The notes under the pieces: generated by a model
The model's input: the letters and a program-made list of their open reading frames with translations, nothing else
What the model was told of the DNA's origin: nothing
Database searches by the model: none
Translations under genes and position numbers: made by a program
Shown here: positions 7,547-14,999 of the stretch, piece after piece
How the letters are laid out: every line of letters starts with the position of its first letter
Numbering within the stretch: position 1 is the first letter of the stretch
DNA from: a virus
Virus record (IMG/VR): IMGVR_UViG_3300036668_000293
Location: 1-34,033 of that record
Reading direction: 5' to 3' (one strand)
Length of the DNA: 34,033 bases

Positions 7547-9739
7547 TTACATAAAATGCTGATTTGAATCTATTTTTTCTACTAATTCCCTGTATAACAG
7601 ATAACCTTTTTTTAATTTTCCGCTTATTCTTATTGGTTTTAATTCCATTTTATGTTTTAGGCAAATCCTCTTTATATCGTATTTTGTTATTTTATATGCA
7701 AAGTAGGTATTCATATAATTGCAAATTTCACCTTGATTTAAAACAGTTTCATCTTGATGCTCGTCTGTTCTTTGTAATGAAAATTTAGTAAAAAATAAAT
7801 CTTCAGACGCTTCAATTTCTACATTTTGCGATGTGTTTTTATTTAAGTATTCTATTTCTTCTTTAGAAAATATTCTAAATTCAAATCCAGAATTATATAA
7901 ATTTTCCGCGCATTTTAATAATTTGTCTTTGTCAAAACTTACTGCTTCATTATATTTTACGCTTTCAAAATCTATAGGCAAGATCCTTCTATTTCCCGTT
8001 TCGTCTTTTAAAACGGAATTATCATTGGTTGTACCGCAAAGCATAGTTCTACGCTTTAAATCAACGTCTAAACGACCATAAGGAAGTCTAACTGTTATTT
8101 TATTTTTTTCGGTAATCTTTTTAAAATTCTTTACGTCTTTATGTGCCATACCTCCAAATTCATCATTAAGCATAATCATTGATGTTGCCATACGTTTAAG
8201 AACGTCCTTTCCTCCTTCTTCCATGCTTTCGTCAATAAAATAACGCCTTAATTCTTTTGGCAACATATTTCTAAAAAATGAAGTCTTGCCACTGGCTTGT
8301 TTGCCGCATAAAACTAAAACTAAAGGCGAAACTTCTTCATGATCGTACGAACTTGTCCAATTGTGAATCGCTCCTACAAGCCACTTTTTTAATACCCAGC
8401 GATTAAATTCATTATAAGGCAAAATTAAGTCCGCATATCTATCTATTTCGTCGCCTATCGGCTGGCTGTCATTGTTTTTAAAATAATTATAAATAGGATC
8501 AAAAGATTTAGATTTAGAATTAAATATTAATTGTGAAACATCTGTAGCTGTTACTTTAAAATCAAAGTATTTTTTAGCATGGACCACTATACTATTAATG
8601 ATTTCATCGTTTACAGGATTACCTTCAAACTCATAAATCTGATTAAATTCATTTTTTGAAATAGGATAGTTTTCTTTTATAAAATTGTCTAAAATTACGG
8701 TTTCGTTTTCCTCGTTTTCTATGCGTTTAACAAAGTTTTCTTTGCAATCAATTAATTGTTTTATAAAAGCTTCGTCGTCGGTTTTAACTCCTAATATTGC
8801 CAAAGTATCAATAACTCCTTTAGGCGTCATTATTTGATCGTTTGCCTTGCCAACTGCAACCCTTTTTATTATTTGCTTTGAAGTTTCTGAATATAACTCA
8901 CATCCAGCTTCTTTGGCGTGGTAGTAGAAAGTAGAAATAGAAACGCCCCCAGTTTTTAAAAATTTCTTGTATTGGCTTTCAATTCTAATAGGATCATACT
9001 TTGATCCATTTTGGCAAATAGTTTTAAAATATTTAAGGCCAGCATCTCCAAAATGTGAACCAATAGAAAACCCAATTTCGCAAAAAGTTTTGTAATCTTC
9101 TTTACATAAATCAATACCTTTATTTTGTATTTGGTCCATAATAAAGCCAAAGTCATCTTTAGCAAAAAAGAACGTTTCTTTTTTTACTTTTTTAGCGGGT
9201 GCTTTTTTTGCTTTAAAAGTTTCAGATTTTTCATTTACGAAAATATCTATGTCATAGCTAATATACCTTAATCGAGAAACGTCCTTACAAGACTGATCTA
9301 TATCTACATCAAAATTATCTGAGTAATATTGAGCTAATCCGTGAAAAGATTCAAGGAATAAATCGGAATTTATTTTTACAAATACAACAAGTCCTGTTCC
9401 AGATACCGAACGATTAGAGCAAAATGTATATTTGTCTGCATCAATTCTTTTGCGAAGTTCCGTGTTGACATCGCAATCAATATCTATCAAAATAAGTCCG
9501 TTCATTTCTGAAATATTTGCTACTGAACGGCTATTTTGTTTCATAGTGCAGCTTCCGGTAATTGCGGGCAGTTTGCTTTTTATTTCTGTGTACTTTTTTT
9601 TGTCGGTTTTGTTTGCTCTGGCTTCAAAAATTATACTTTGATGTTCGCCATTTTTTACGAGTTCTACATATTTTGCAAAATCAATAGTAATATTATCTTT
9701 GTCGTGGTGGGTGCGGTATTTTGAGAATTTTAATTCCAT
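7547..9739 (-). CDS. Primase-helicase (BT4734-like / PriCT / VirE-type ATPase)
   Basis: A 730-residue replication protein. Residues 1-170 form a BT4734-like primase domain with acidic LILIDIDCD (82-90). A PriCT-like helical domain follows (about 185-285). The C-terminal superfamily 3-like ATPase of the VirE/VapE type has Walker A CGKQASGKTS (478-487), Walker B MIMLNDEFGG (521-530) and the sensor-like TNDNSVLKDETGNRR (571-585). It should prime and unwind DNA at the origin; the iteron array begins 6 bases beyond its stop codon. The gene starts 2 bases after the homing endonuclease stop. Fusions like this are usual in Bacteroidota phages. Confidence 0.85.
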   Translation of the reverse strand: MELKFSKYRTHHDKDNITIDFAKYVELVKNGEHQSIIFEARANKTDKKKYTEIKSKLPAITGSCTMKQNSRSVANISEMNGLILIDIDCDVNTELRKRIDADKYTFCSNRSVSGTGLVVFVKINSDLFLESFHGLAQYYSDNFDVDIDQSCKDVSRLRYISYDIDIFVNEKSETFKAKKAPAKKVKKETFFFAKDDFGFIMDQIQNKGIDLCKEDYKTFCEIGFSIGSHFGDAGLKYFKTICQNGSKYDPIRIESQYKKFLKTGGVSISTFYYHAKEAGCELYSETSKQIIKRVAVGKANDQIMTPKGVIDTLAILGVKTDDEAFIKQLIDCKENFVKRIENEENETVILDNFIKENYPISKNEFNQIYEFEGNPVNDEIINSIVVHAKKYFDFKVTATDVSQLIFNSKSKSFDPIYNYFKNNDSQPIGDEIDRYADLILPYNEFNRWVLKKWLVGAIHNWTSSYDHEEVSPLVLVLCGKQASGKTSFFRNMLPKELRRYFIDESMEEGGKDVLKRMATSMIMLNDEFGGMAHKDVKNFKKITEKNKITVRLPYGRLDVDLKRRTMLCGTTNDNSVLKDETGNRRILPIDFESVKYNEAVSFDKDKLLKCAENLYNSGFEFRIFSKEEIEYLNKNTSQNVEIEASEDLFFTKFSLQRTDEHQDETVLNQGEICNYMNTYFAYKITKYDIKRICLKHKMELKPIRISGKLKKGYLLYRELVEKIDSNQHFM

Positions 9740-9741
9740 AG

Positions 9742-10413
9742 TTAAGCGTATTTAAATTGAGTTTTATTTTTTCTCTTACCTGACATTTTTTGTCTAAAAG
9801 AACCTAAATTAAATCCATAAAGAATACATATTTCTTTTGAGTTGTTGTAAAAAACTCCTGTATGAAAATCTAATATTATTTTTTGTTTTGACATAGATGA
9901 TTTAAGAGCATGATCTTTTGATTTTTTTTTGCCTTTAGATGCAATACTCATTTTAAATCTTGTTTCAGGACTTACTAATTTTGATTTTTGAGCTATTGAC
10001 ATTTTTAATCTTGTTTCGTTTGAAATATTTTTTCTAATAAACGATAATTTTGCCCTTGTTTCTTCTGTTACAATTCTATTTCTGTTTGCAATTGATAATT
10101 TACGCCTTGTTTCTTCTGACAATCTACCATTTTTATCTTCTGTATTTGTTAGTAATAAATTTAGCCCGTTTTTGCCAATGCACTGATATAAATCTTGGTA
10201 ATATCTTTCTAATTCATTTAATTCAGAAACAGTGCACTCTATTATAACTTCAAATTTATGATTTGCAGCACCATATTTTTTTAATGAATTATATATTTTA
10301 GGTTGCCTGATACAGTGCGTTTTTTTGTAGAATTTAAATCTTCTTTCTATGTCAACGCTTTGAGCAATATAAACTCTTTTTTTAGGGTTTGTGATTTTGT
10401 AAATTCCTATCAT
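9742..10413 (-). CDS. GIY-YIG homing endonuclease with NUMOD3 repeats
   Basis: A 223-residue free-standing homing endonuclease. The N-terminal GIY-YIG nuclease has GIY at 3-5, YIA at 15-17 in place of YIG, Arg24/Arg25 and the metal-binding Glu69 (LNELERYYQDLY). Four NUMOD3-type DNA-binding repeats follow (SEETRRKLS, TEETRAKLS, SNETRLKMS, SPETRFKMS; residues 99-156), then a NUMOD1-like C-terminal module (FYNNSKEICILYGFNLGSF). It probably cuts phages lacking it and so spreads into this site between helicase and primase. It has its own promoter and structured leader (10414-10529). The Ala for Gly change in the second motif may lower activity. Confidence 0.88.
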   Translation of the reverse strand: MIGIYKITNPKKRVYIAQSVDIERRFKFYKKTHCIRQPKIYNSLKKYGAANHKFEVIIECTVSELNELERYYQDLYQCIGKNGLNLLLTNTEDKNGRLSEETRRKLSIANRNRIVTEETRAKLSFIRKNISNETRLKMSIAQKSKLVSPETRFKMSIASKGKKKSKDHALKSSMSKQKIILDFHTGVFYNNSKEICILYGFNLGSFRQKMSGKRKNKTQFKYA

Positions 10414-10529
10414 GATATTTTAAATAAAAATAGCCCACAATTTCGGGAGTGCAGTCCCTACTTTTGTGAGCTTTTTAAAAATTTCTTTAATAATATTGAA
10501 CCTGCACGAACAATATTAAAGCAAATATA
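10414..10529 (-). promoter_or_regulatory. Kissing-loop leader RNA, copy B (before the GIY-YIG gene)
   Basis: On the minus strand TATATTTG (10522-10529) is followed after 4 nt by hairpin 1, stem AATATTG/CAATATT (10511-10517 with 10492-10498), whose 12-nt loop contains GTGCAG. After a 19-nt linker comes hairpin 2 (10432-10472), whose 6-nt apical loop is CTGCAC, the exact complement. The ATG follows 18 nt after hairpin 2. The outer stem of hairpin 1 can extend with CTTT/AAAG past a 3-nt bulge. The same layout is seen at 12118-12221 and 28255-28385. Confidence 0.7.
10422..10472 (-). terminator. Intrinsic-terminator-like hairpin in the GIY-YIG leader
   Basis: Minus-strand stem AGCTCACAA/TTGTGGGCT (one G-U pair), internal loop, inner stem GGGA/TCCC closed by the hexaloop CTGCAC, then ATTTTTATTT. 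It lies between a promoter and the gene that promoter should serve, so it may attenuate that gene; it could also end transcripts coming from the helicase gene. Confidence 0.7.
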
Positions 10530-10539
10530 CAACTAAATA

Positions 10540-12117
10540 TCATAGTTTATATTTTTTTTCTAGTTTTTTAATCAATATTTCTTTTTGTCTTTTTAAAGTT
10601 CTATTCGCTGAACTTGGCAAATCTGAGTTTATAATTTTAAAGTAGTTTAGTTTTAAGTGAGTATTTAAAACTCGTTCAACTCCTGTATTTCTATTTGATA
10701 AAAATTGCTCTTTAGGCACTTTTTTAAACATCTGGTAGATTTGCGAATTTAGAATCTTTAATGCAAATATTTTATCTTTATTTATTTTTTGGCAATACTT
10801 GATTATTTTTTTACCGTCTGGAGGTACTATATTTTGTTGAACAGCTAACCCTTCATCGATTTTTATTTCTTTTATCTTGCAATTATTATAATCGCATGCA
10901 GGGCAAATACAGGTTCTTTCTTTCATAAGCTCCCCGCAATTATCACACTCGGTAACTTCTTCATCTGTTGGCTCTTTTTTGGCTTTATAATCGTTATTAC
11001 CCCAAAATATTTTTTCCCAGTCAAAAGTATCGCTCCAACGTCCGAACCTTGCAATATTCCCTCCACCGTCAATGTGAATAAATCTATCTTTGAATATTTT
11101 GTTTGTAGTTCTTGATGCACGGCCTAAAATCTGAATATACAGATTTAAAGATGAAATTCTACGAGATGCGATAATGGCTTGCACATCCGTCACGTCAAAA
11201 CCTTTAGTAAAAACACCAACGTTAAATAAAATTGCCCCATCTGTATTTCTAAATTTTTCAACTACTTCGCTTCTACTGTAATCGGTTTCATTCACACTAT
11301 CATACATCAAACAATTAGGCACGCCCGCCTCAATAAATAAATCGTAAATAAATTTATTTAAAGTTGTGTTTTGGGTGAATATCATAGTTTTTTTACCTTT
11401 GCAATATTCGTTGTAATTTGCTAAAACATCCATTTGGTATTTTTCGTTAAAAACTTGTTCGCTATTGGAAACTTCGCCAAAGGCATCAAATTTAAAATCT
11501 TCCTCTTCTATTGGTATTGCATAATTTTCATCTACTACTAAAAATCCGTCTGTAATAAGATCAGCTATTGGAATACCAACGATAATATCTTGAAACAAAT
11601 CAGCAAGAACAAAATCTTTTGTAAATTCTATTTTTTCGCAGCAATCACATTGTATTTTATTCATTACTTTATGATTAAAACAAAAGAAATAATTATCTTT
11701 TCTATTGCTTACTGGTGTTGCCGTAAAACCTATAACTTTGCAATTTGCAATCTCTAGTATTTTCTCGTAAATAATTACATGGCACTCGTCAATTATAATT
11801 AAATCAAAATCATAAATTAAATCAGGATCTTTTTTTAATCTACTTTTTAAAGTTTGCACCATTGAAACAACAATTTTTGTTTTAGGAAATATTTTGTCTT
11901 TTGCTTCAAAAGTAGATGCGTCTGTAAAATGTTTTGCAGTTTGTCCTACAAGCTCACGGCTATCTACAAGTATCAATACACGTCCAGCATATTGCTTTGC
12001 GAGGGTTGTGAAAATTACCGTTTTTCCTCCTCCAGTAGCTAATTGAACACAAATTCTTTGATTTGTATTGCTGGTTATTTTGTTTAATAAATCTTCTTGG
12101 TATGGTCTTAATTCCAT
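10540..12117 (-). CDS. DEAD/DEAH-box superfamily 2 helicase
   Basis: A 525-residue helicase. Motif I ATGGGKT (27-33), motif II DECH (110-113), motif III FTATP (131-135), motif V TKGFDVTDV (304-312) and motif VI QILGRASR (329-336) are all present, so both RecA-like lobes look intact. Two zinc-binding patches are visible: CDCC near residue 157 and a C-terminal ribbon CDNCG...CICPAC (391-408). The start is placed at MELRPYQEDL; an upstream ATG in frame falls inside the terminator-like hairpin of the leader. It probably remodels DNA during replication or recombination with the nearby annealing protein and SSB. Confidence 0.88.
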   Translation of the reverse strand: MELRPYQEDLLNKITSNTNQRICVQLATGGGKTVIFTTLAKQYAGRVLILVDSRELVGQTAKHFTDASTFEAKDKIFPKTKIVVSMVQTLKSRLKKDPDLIYDFDLIIIDECHVIIYEKILEIANCKVIGFTATPVSNRKDNYFFCFNHKVMNKIQCDCCEKIEFTKDFVLADLFQDIIVGIPIADLITDGFLVVDENYAIPIEEEDFKFDAFGEVSNSEQVFNEKYQMDVLANYNEYCKGKKTMIFTQNTTLNKFIYDLFIEAGVPNCLMYDSVNETDYSRSEVVEKFRNTDGAILFNVGVFTKGFDVTDVQAIIASRRISSLNLYIQILGRASRTTNKIFKDRFIHIDGGGNIARFGRWSDTFDWEKIFWGNNDYKAKKEPTDEEVTECDNCGELMKERTCICPACDYNNCKIKEIKIDEGLAVQQNIVPPDGKKIIKYCQKINKDKIFALKILNSQIYQMFKKVPKEQFLSNRNTGVERVLNTHLKLNYFKIINSDLPSSANRTLKRQKEILIKKLEKKYKL

Positions 12118-12221
12118 ATTTTTTAAATAAAAAAAGACCCAATAAATGTGAGTCGGCACATCTAAAGAGTCTTAATAATATTTTCATTTACTGACTTCCG
12201 ACTTTCAGTTAAGCAAATATA
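12118..12221 (-). promoter_or_regulatory. Kissing-loop leader RNA, copy C (before the helicase gene)
   Basis: On the minus strand TATATTTG (12214-12221) is followed after 4 nt by hairpin 1, stem ACTGA/TCAGT (12205-12209 with 12190-12194), with a 10-nt loop containing AGTCGG. After a 17-nt linker comes hairpin 2 (12135-12172) with the 6-nt apical loop CCGACT, the exact complement of AGTCGG. The helicase ATG follows 17 nt after hairpin 2. Stem and loop sequences differ from the other two copies while the layout is the same. Confidence 0.7.
12128..12172 (-). terminator. Intrinsic-terminator-like hairpin in the helicase leader
   Basis: Minus-strand outer stem AGACTC/GGGTCT (one G-U pair) and inner stem GATGTG/CACATT around the hexaloop CCGACT, followed directly by a run of T residues (plus-strand A run 12128-12135). 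The tract is a good intrinsic-terminator tail. Its place between promoter and start codon suggests attenuation. Confidence 0.75.
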
Positions 12222-12353
12222 CTACTTTTTTTTAATCCCCCAATATATCCAATCTAAATAATCTTGAATTTCTTTGCGTCTTTCTGGACTTGCTGAAATT
12301 TTCTCTTTTTCTAGGTCAGATAATGTGGGCTGTTTAATAACTTGCTTTTTCAA
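12222..12353 (-). CDS. Possible 43-residue protein with TTG start
   Basis: Directly after the SSB stop codon a TTG opens a 43-codon frame reading LKKQVIKQPTLSDLEKEK and ending DYLDWIYWGIKKK, closed by TAG. The composition looks protein-like (helical, then aromatic) and the frame fills the space up to the next promoter. There is no ATG, and TTG starts are uncommon, so it may instead be translated only by coupling to SSB or not at all. Function unknown. Confidence 0.4.
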   Translation of the reverse strand: MKKQVIKQPTLSDLEKEKISASPERRKEIQDYLDWIYWGIKKK

Positions 12354-12728
12354 TTAAAAAGGCAAATCATTATCATCAGCAATAGAATTATCGGGTTTTA
12401 CATCGCTACGAGCTGGATAAGTTGGTTGTGGCGCTTGTGCTGGATGTTTATCGTTTATTACTTTCTCTATTCTCCATCCTTGTATATCGTTAAAATATTT
12501 TACTTCACCCTGTGGACTAGTCCATTCTCTTCCTCTAATGTTTATTGATACTTTAACATTTTCTCCTACCTTTACATTATGCAATAGGTCGCATTTGTCT
12601 TGAATAAAGTTTATTAAAATGTGTTGCGGATATTGGTCGTCAGTTGACACTACTAATTCACATTTTGTAAACGTACTGCTTACTTCTACTGGCTGCCCTA
12701 CTACTTTTATTTTTCCGATTACTTCCAT
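12354..12728 (-). CDS. ssb: Single-stranded DNA-binding protein, DUF3127-like
   Basis: A 124-residue protein with an OB-fold-like N-terminal 80 residues (MEVIGKIKVVGQPVEVSS, ELVVSTDDQYPQHILINF, GEWTSPQGEVKYFNDIQGW-type strands) matching the DUF3127 SSB-like family of Bacteroidota. It has a disordered linker and the acidic tip DDNDLPF, the form by which SSB proteins recruit partner enzymes. It coats single strands during replication and recombination. The start overlaps the stop of the RecT-like gene (TAATG), which fits a shared role. Confidence 0.82.
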   Translation of the reverse strand: MEVIGKIKVVGQPVEVSSTFTKCELVVSTDDQYPQHILINFIQDKCDLLHNVKVGENVKVSINIRGREWTSPQGEVKYFNDIQGWRIEKVINDKHPAQAPQPTYPARSDVKPDNSIADDNDLPF

Positions 12729-13393
12729 TATAATGTTTTTAATTTGTTTTCTAATTGCAATACTTGCACTTGTGTTGCAATTAATTTCCCTTCTTCAATT
12801 GCGTTTAAACACGCTGTTATTTTCTCCGATGATAAAGTAAGGTATTTTTCAAACTGCTTATCGGTTAATGAAGGAGTGATTACTTCTTCTACAACTTCGT
12901 GTTGCACGTCTTGAGTTACTTCTGGCATTTCTTCTGGCACGTATACTGGACCACTAAAAACATCAGGACAATACCATTTTACACCATTTGAAATTGCACG
13001 TGCAAATAACATATTTTTCGGGAACTTGTCAATGTTTTTTGTTAATGCTTTTTTAGCTTCTTCAATTGTGAAACTTGAGTTTCCTATTATTTCCGTGCCC
13101 TGGTAAAAATCAATAGAGCAAATTTTATCGCTCATCTCTTTTACTTTATAATCATACTTCCCCGAACCTTTAACTGTTGAGGCTATTAATCCTGCCCCTA
13201 AAGTTGGTTTGCCTTGAATAATGTGTATTCCTGACATTGCAGCAAATGGAGGCACTCCAATTTCTTGACCCGCTTGTATTTTAACAAACGCTTGTCCCAT
13301 TGCTTTTGCATCTGTAAACATTCCGCTTTCTGCGAAAACTTTAGCCATAGACATGATGTCGTTTACTGGCATAATTGTAATTTCATTTTTCAT
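12728..13393 (-). CDS. RecT-like single-strand annealing protein (probable)
   Basis: A 221-residue protein of a phage family recognised by AKVFAESGMFTDAKAMGQAFVKIQAGQEIG, GIHIIQGKPTLGAGLIAS, and NMLFARAISNGVKWYCPDVFSGPVY (read as separate motifs, about residues 17-150). Such proteins lie beside SSB and helicase genes and are often classed with RecT-type annealing proteins. The C-terminal 70 residues are variable and acidic. No exonuclease partner was recognised nearby, although the VRR-NUC gene at 6.5 kb could serve. The exact family should be treated as probable and not proven. Confidence 0.6.
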   Translation of the reverse strand: MKNEITIMPVNDIMSMAKVFAESGMFTDAKAMGQAFVKIQAGQEIGVPPFAAMSGIHIIQGKPTLGAGLIASTVKGSGKYDYKVKEMSDKICSIDFYQGTEIIGNSSFTIEEAKKALTKNIDKFPKNMLFARAISNGVKWYCPDVFSGPVYVPEEMPEVTQDVQHEVVEEVITPSLTDKQFEKYLTLSSEKITACLNAIEEGKLIATQVQVLQLENKLKTL

Positions 13394-13398
13394 AATAT

Positions 13399-13842
13399 TT
13401 AATAATTAATAGTTAAACTTGATTTTCTTGGAGTTGATGAAACTTTTGGAACTAATACACCTCCTTCATCATAGATTTCATTACTTGACTTATAAGCAAC
13501 TTTTAAAAGTTCTTCACGTTCTTTTAACTCTTTTTGAATATCTAAGTAAATAGGATCTTCTTTGTAGTTTAAAGTGTCGCCACCATTGCGATAAGTTCCT
13601 TTAATTCCAAACGCTTCAAAATTTTCTAAAGGCATCATATTTTTTAACGATTCTGTAACAATTGCTAAGGCTTCATTAATCCTAACGGCTTGTGTAAATA
13701 ATTCCGTTTTATCCACATTTCCACTTTCTAAAATTTCGCTAACGAACTTTTTAGCGTTTATTTGTATTTCTTTTTTTGAAGGAAAAGCGTTTGAAAGTTC
13801 TTGTTCCTGCATTAACATTAATAGATTTTTTGATGCTCCCAT
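13399..13842 (-). CDS. Conserved phage protein of unknown function in the recombination operon
   Basis: A 147-residue charged, mainly helical protein. Its C-terminal part, LKEREELLKVAYKSSNEIYDEGG then VLVPKVSSTP, fits a pattern I recall in phage proteins encoded just before RecT-like genes. No catalytic motif is visible. It lies 5 bases before the annealing-protein gene and 3 bases after the ribbon-helix-helix gene, so it is part of the same transcript. A helper of recombination is a reasonable guess from position only. Confidence 0.6.
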   Translation of the reverse strand: MGASKNLLMLMQEQELSNAFPSKKEIQINAKKFVSEILESGNVDKTELFTQAVRINEALAIVTESLKNMMPLENFEAFGIKGTYRNGGDTLNYKEDPIYLDIQKELKEREELLKVAYKSSNEIYDEGGVLVPKVSSTPRKSSLTINY

Positions 13843-13845
13843 AAC

Positions 13846-13968
13846 TTATTTTTCTTTATTTATTAATACTGCAATCATATTCGATTGGCTTCTTTTTTCT
13901 CGCTTAGCTAATTCTTTTAGCTTTTTAATTTCTGATTCCTCTAGGGAATAGGTTACGTTTTTTTTCAT
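13846..13968 (-). CDS. Ribbon-helix-helix (Arc/CopG-type) regulator, 40 residues
   Basis: A very short frame, MKKNVTYSLEESEIKKLKEL continuing to IAVLINKEK, with the ribbon-helix-helix layout: a beta-strand (NVTYSL), helix A (EESEIKKLKELAKREK) and helix B after RSQSN. Proteins of this kind bind DNA as dimers and repress promoters. It sits 6 bases after the 84-residue gene and 3 bases before the next one, inside the operon driven from 14264, so it could autoregulate that operon or act on the paired early promoters. Confidence 0.65.
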   Translation of the reverse strand: MKKNVTYSLEESEIKKLKELAKREKRSQSNMIAVLINKEK

Positions 13969-13973
13969 TTTGC

Positions 13974-14228
13974 TTATTTATTTTCAATTAGTTTATTTTT
14001 TAAATCTTCTACAATTCCCTCTATATTTTTAAACAGTAATTTTTCACACACGTAGTTTTTATTACCGTAAAAATCATCTGAATAACCTTCCCTTATTTTT
14101 TCAACAGCTATCCCGTCGTAATAGGATTGTGTAGTTACCGATATTGCTTGTATTGTAAAATACTGTATAATGTTATCTTTCATAAAGTACACTTTGTCCC
14201 CTATTGAGTATCTAGTTTCAATTTTCAT
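13974..14228 (-). CDS. Small protein of unknown function, first gene of the recombination operon
   Basis: An 84-residue protein starting MKIETRYSIGDKVYFMKDN, a small beta-barrel-like opening common in phage proteins of unknown role, followed by a Tyr-rich middle and an acidic helix at the C-terminus. It is the first gene after the promoter at 14264-14300 and precedes the ribbon-helix-helix gene by 5 bases. No family is assigned. Confidence 0.6.
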   Translation of the reverse strand: MKIETRYSIGDKVYFMKDNIIQYFTIQAISVTTQSYYDGIAVEKIREGYSDDFYGNKNYVCEKLLFKNIEGIVEDLKNKLIENK

Positions 14229-14245
14229 AATTCCTATATTTTGTT

Positions 14246-14300
14246 TTAGCTTTATTGCTTGTGCAAATATACAATACTTTTACATTAGTTTGCAAATATA
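14246..14300 (-). promoter_or_regulatory. Early promoter with shared 14-bp start-site box
   Basis: On the minus strand TATATTTG (14264-14271) follows TTTG (14293-14296) after 21 bases. Just downstream, at the expected transcript start, is AGCAATAAAGCTAA (14246-14259). The same 14 bases occur at the same place after the promoter at 15614. A second TATATTTG at 14293-14300 may give another start. The promoter drives the operon beginning at 14228. Confidence 0.7.
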
Positions 14301-14317
14301 TTAACAATAATTTAATA

Positions 14318-14347
14318 AATAAAAAAACCACTTGTTTAGAGTGGTTT
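14318..14347 (-). terminator. Intrinsic terminator of the small-gene operon
   Basis: Minus-strand stem AAACCACT/AGTGGTTT (14340-14347 with 14325-14332) with a 7-nt loop, followed by TTTTATTTATT. The stop codon of the 48-residue gene lies in the loop. It separates the 15576-14336 operon from the operon starting at 14228. Confidence 0.8.
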
Positions 14348-14482
14348 ATATTTCTTCCAACTTTTTTTTGCTTTTTTTTCTGCTATTTCCAGCATGTGTA
14401 AATATTTAAATCCGTATTCCAAACCGTGCTTATTCATGTATCCATCCATGTAAGCGCCAATGTATTTTTGTCTTTTCGTCAT
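14336..14482 (-). CDS. Small basic protein, 48 residues
   Basis: A short frame beginning MTKRQKYIGAYMDGYMNKHG and ending in a lysine-rich tail (KKAKKSWKKYKPL). It starts inside the stop of the upstream gene (ATGA) and ends within the operon terminator, which supports it being a real coupled gene. The family is not recognised; a nucleic-acid-binding role is possible from its charge. Confidence 0.55.
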   Translation of the reverse strand: MTKRQKYIGAYMDGYMNKHGLEYGFKYLHMLEIAEKKAKKSWKKYKPL

Positions 14483-14622
14483 TTTAATAAATACTTTATA
14501 GGTTTTTGTAAATGTGGTAAATCTTTACAATCTGCTACGATTTTTTTTGCATCTGGTAAAAGTGCACTATTTATTTCCGCTAGTGTAAATCTTTTTTCAA
14601 GTGTGTTATAGGTTTTTTTCAT
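14479..14622 (-). CDS. Small protein, 47 residues
   Basis: The frame reads MKKTYNTLEKRFTLAEINSA and ends HLQKPIKYLLK. It overlaps the 79-residue gene upstream by 17 bases and the next gene by 4 (ATGA), a spacing typical of coupled phage genes. It is probably helical and cytoplasmic. No family is recognised. Confidence 0.55.
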   Translation of the reverse strand: MKKTYNTLEKRFTLAEINSALLPDAKKIVADCKDLPHLQKPIKYLLK

Positions 14623-14845
14623 CTCTTTTTTTTTGGTCGATTTGTCTCTGACGTTCTAAAATGTAGGATCTATTTTTTAGGTAGTAATTTCGGGAATGTA
14701 TTTTTTGCTGCTCAGGCGTTTTTTTTAAGCCTCTTTTAGCTCTTGGTATGACTTCTTTTTCTATTTCCTTAGTTTCCGTTGTGCAGCATCTTTTTGCGCT
14801 GGATTCGGTAACGTATTTCTCGCCACAATTACAATAATGCATCAT
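14606..14845 (-). CDS. Small zinc-finger-like protein
   Basis: A 79-residue basic protein. The first 21 residues hold Cys and His ligands (MMHYCNCGEKYV then RCC) that could bind zinc, and the rest is a highly charged helix (NYYLKNRSYILERQRQIDQ). The NYYLKNR segment resembles the YYLKNRE repeats in the zinc-ribbon protein at 28386, which suggests a shared origin of the helical part. Two ATG codons in a row open the frame. Function unknown; DNA or RNA binding is likely. Confidence 0.6.
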   Translation of the reverse strand: MMHYCNCGEKYVTESSAKRCCTTETKEIEKEVIPRAKRGLKKTPEQQKIHSRNYYLKNRSYILERQRQIDQKKRDEKNL

Positions 14846-14999
14846 AGTTTAATTTAGATTCGATTACATAAAAACAGCCTTCAATATCTACTTTTATTGG
14901 AAAGTTTTTTTTTAATTTTATTTCTTTTAATACATCTGAAAAGTGTAAATCTTTTTTTTGCCTTATTACTTTAAATCTTTGCTCTTGTGTGTATTTCAT
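14829..14999 (-). CDS. Small protein, 56 residues
   Basis: The frame starts MKYTQEQRFKVIRQKKDLHF and ends ESKLNYDALL. It is linked by ATGA to the gene upstream and overlaps the zinc-finger-like gene by 17 bases. It looks like an alpha/beta cytoplasmic protein; no family is recognised. Coupled overlaps on both sides are the main evidence that it is real. Confidence 0.55.
   Translation of the reverse strand: MKYTQEQRFKVIRQKKDLHFSDVLKEIKLKKNFPIKVDIEGCFYVIESKLNYDALL

Noticed and set aside
8956-9165. Second frame on the minus strand inside the primase-helicase gene
   Set aside because: It is an out-of-phase frame within an intact 730-residue gene with clear domains; nothing suggests a frameshift product.
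12118-12159. Upstream ATG for the helicase at 12159
   Set aside because: It lies within the terminator-like hairpin and adds 14 residues unlike any helicase N-terminus; MELRPYQ at 12117 is the usual start of this domain.
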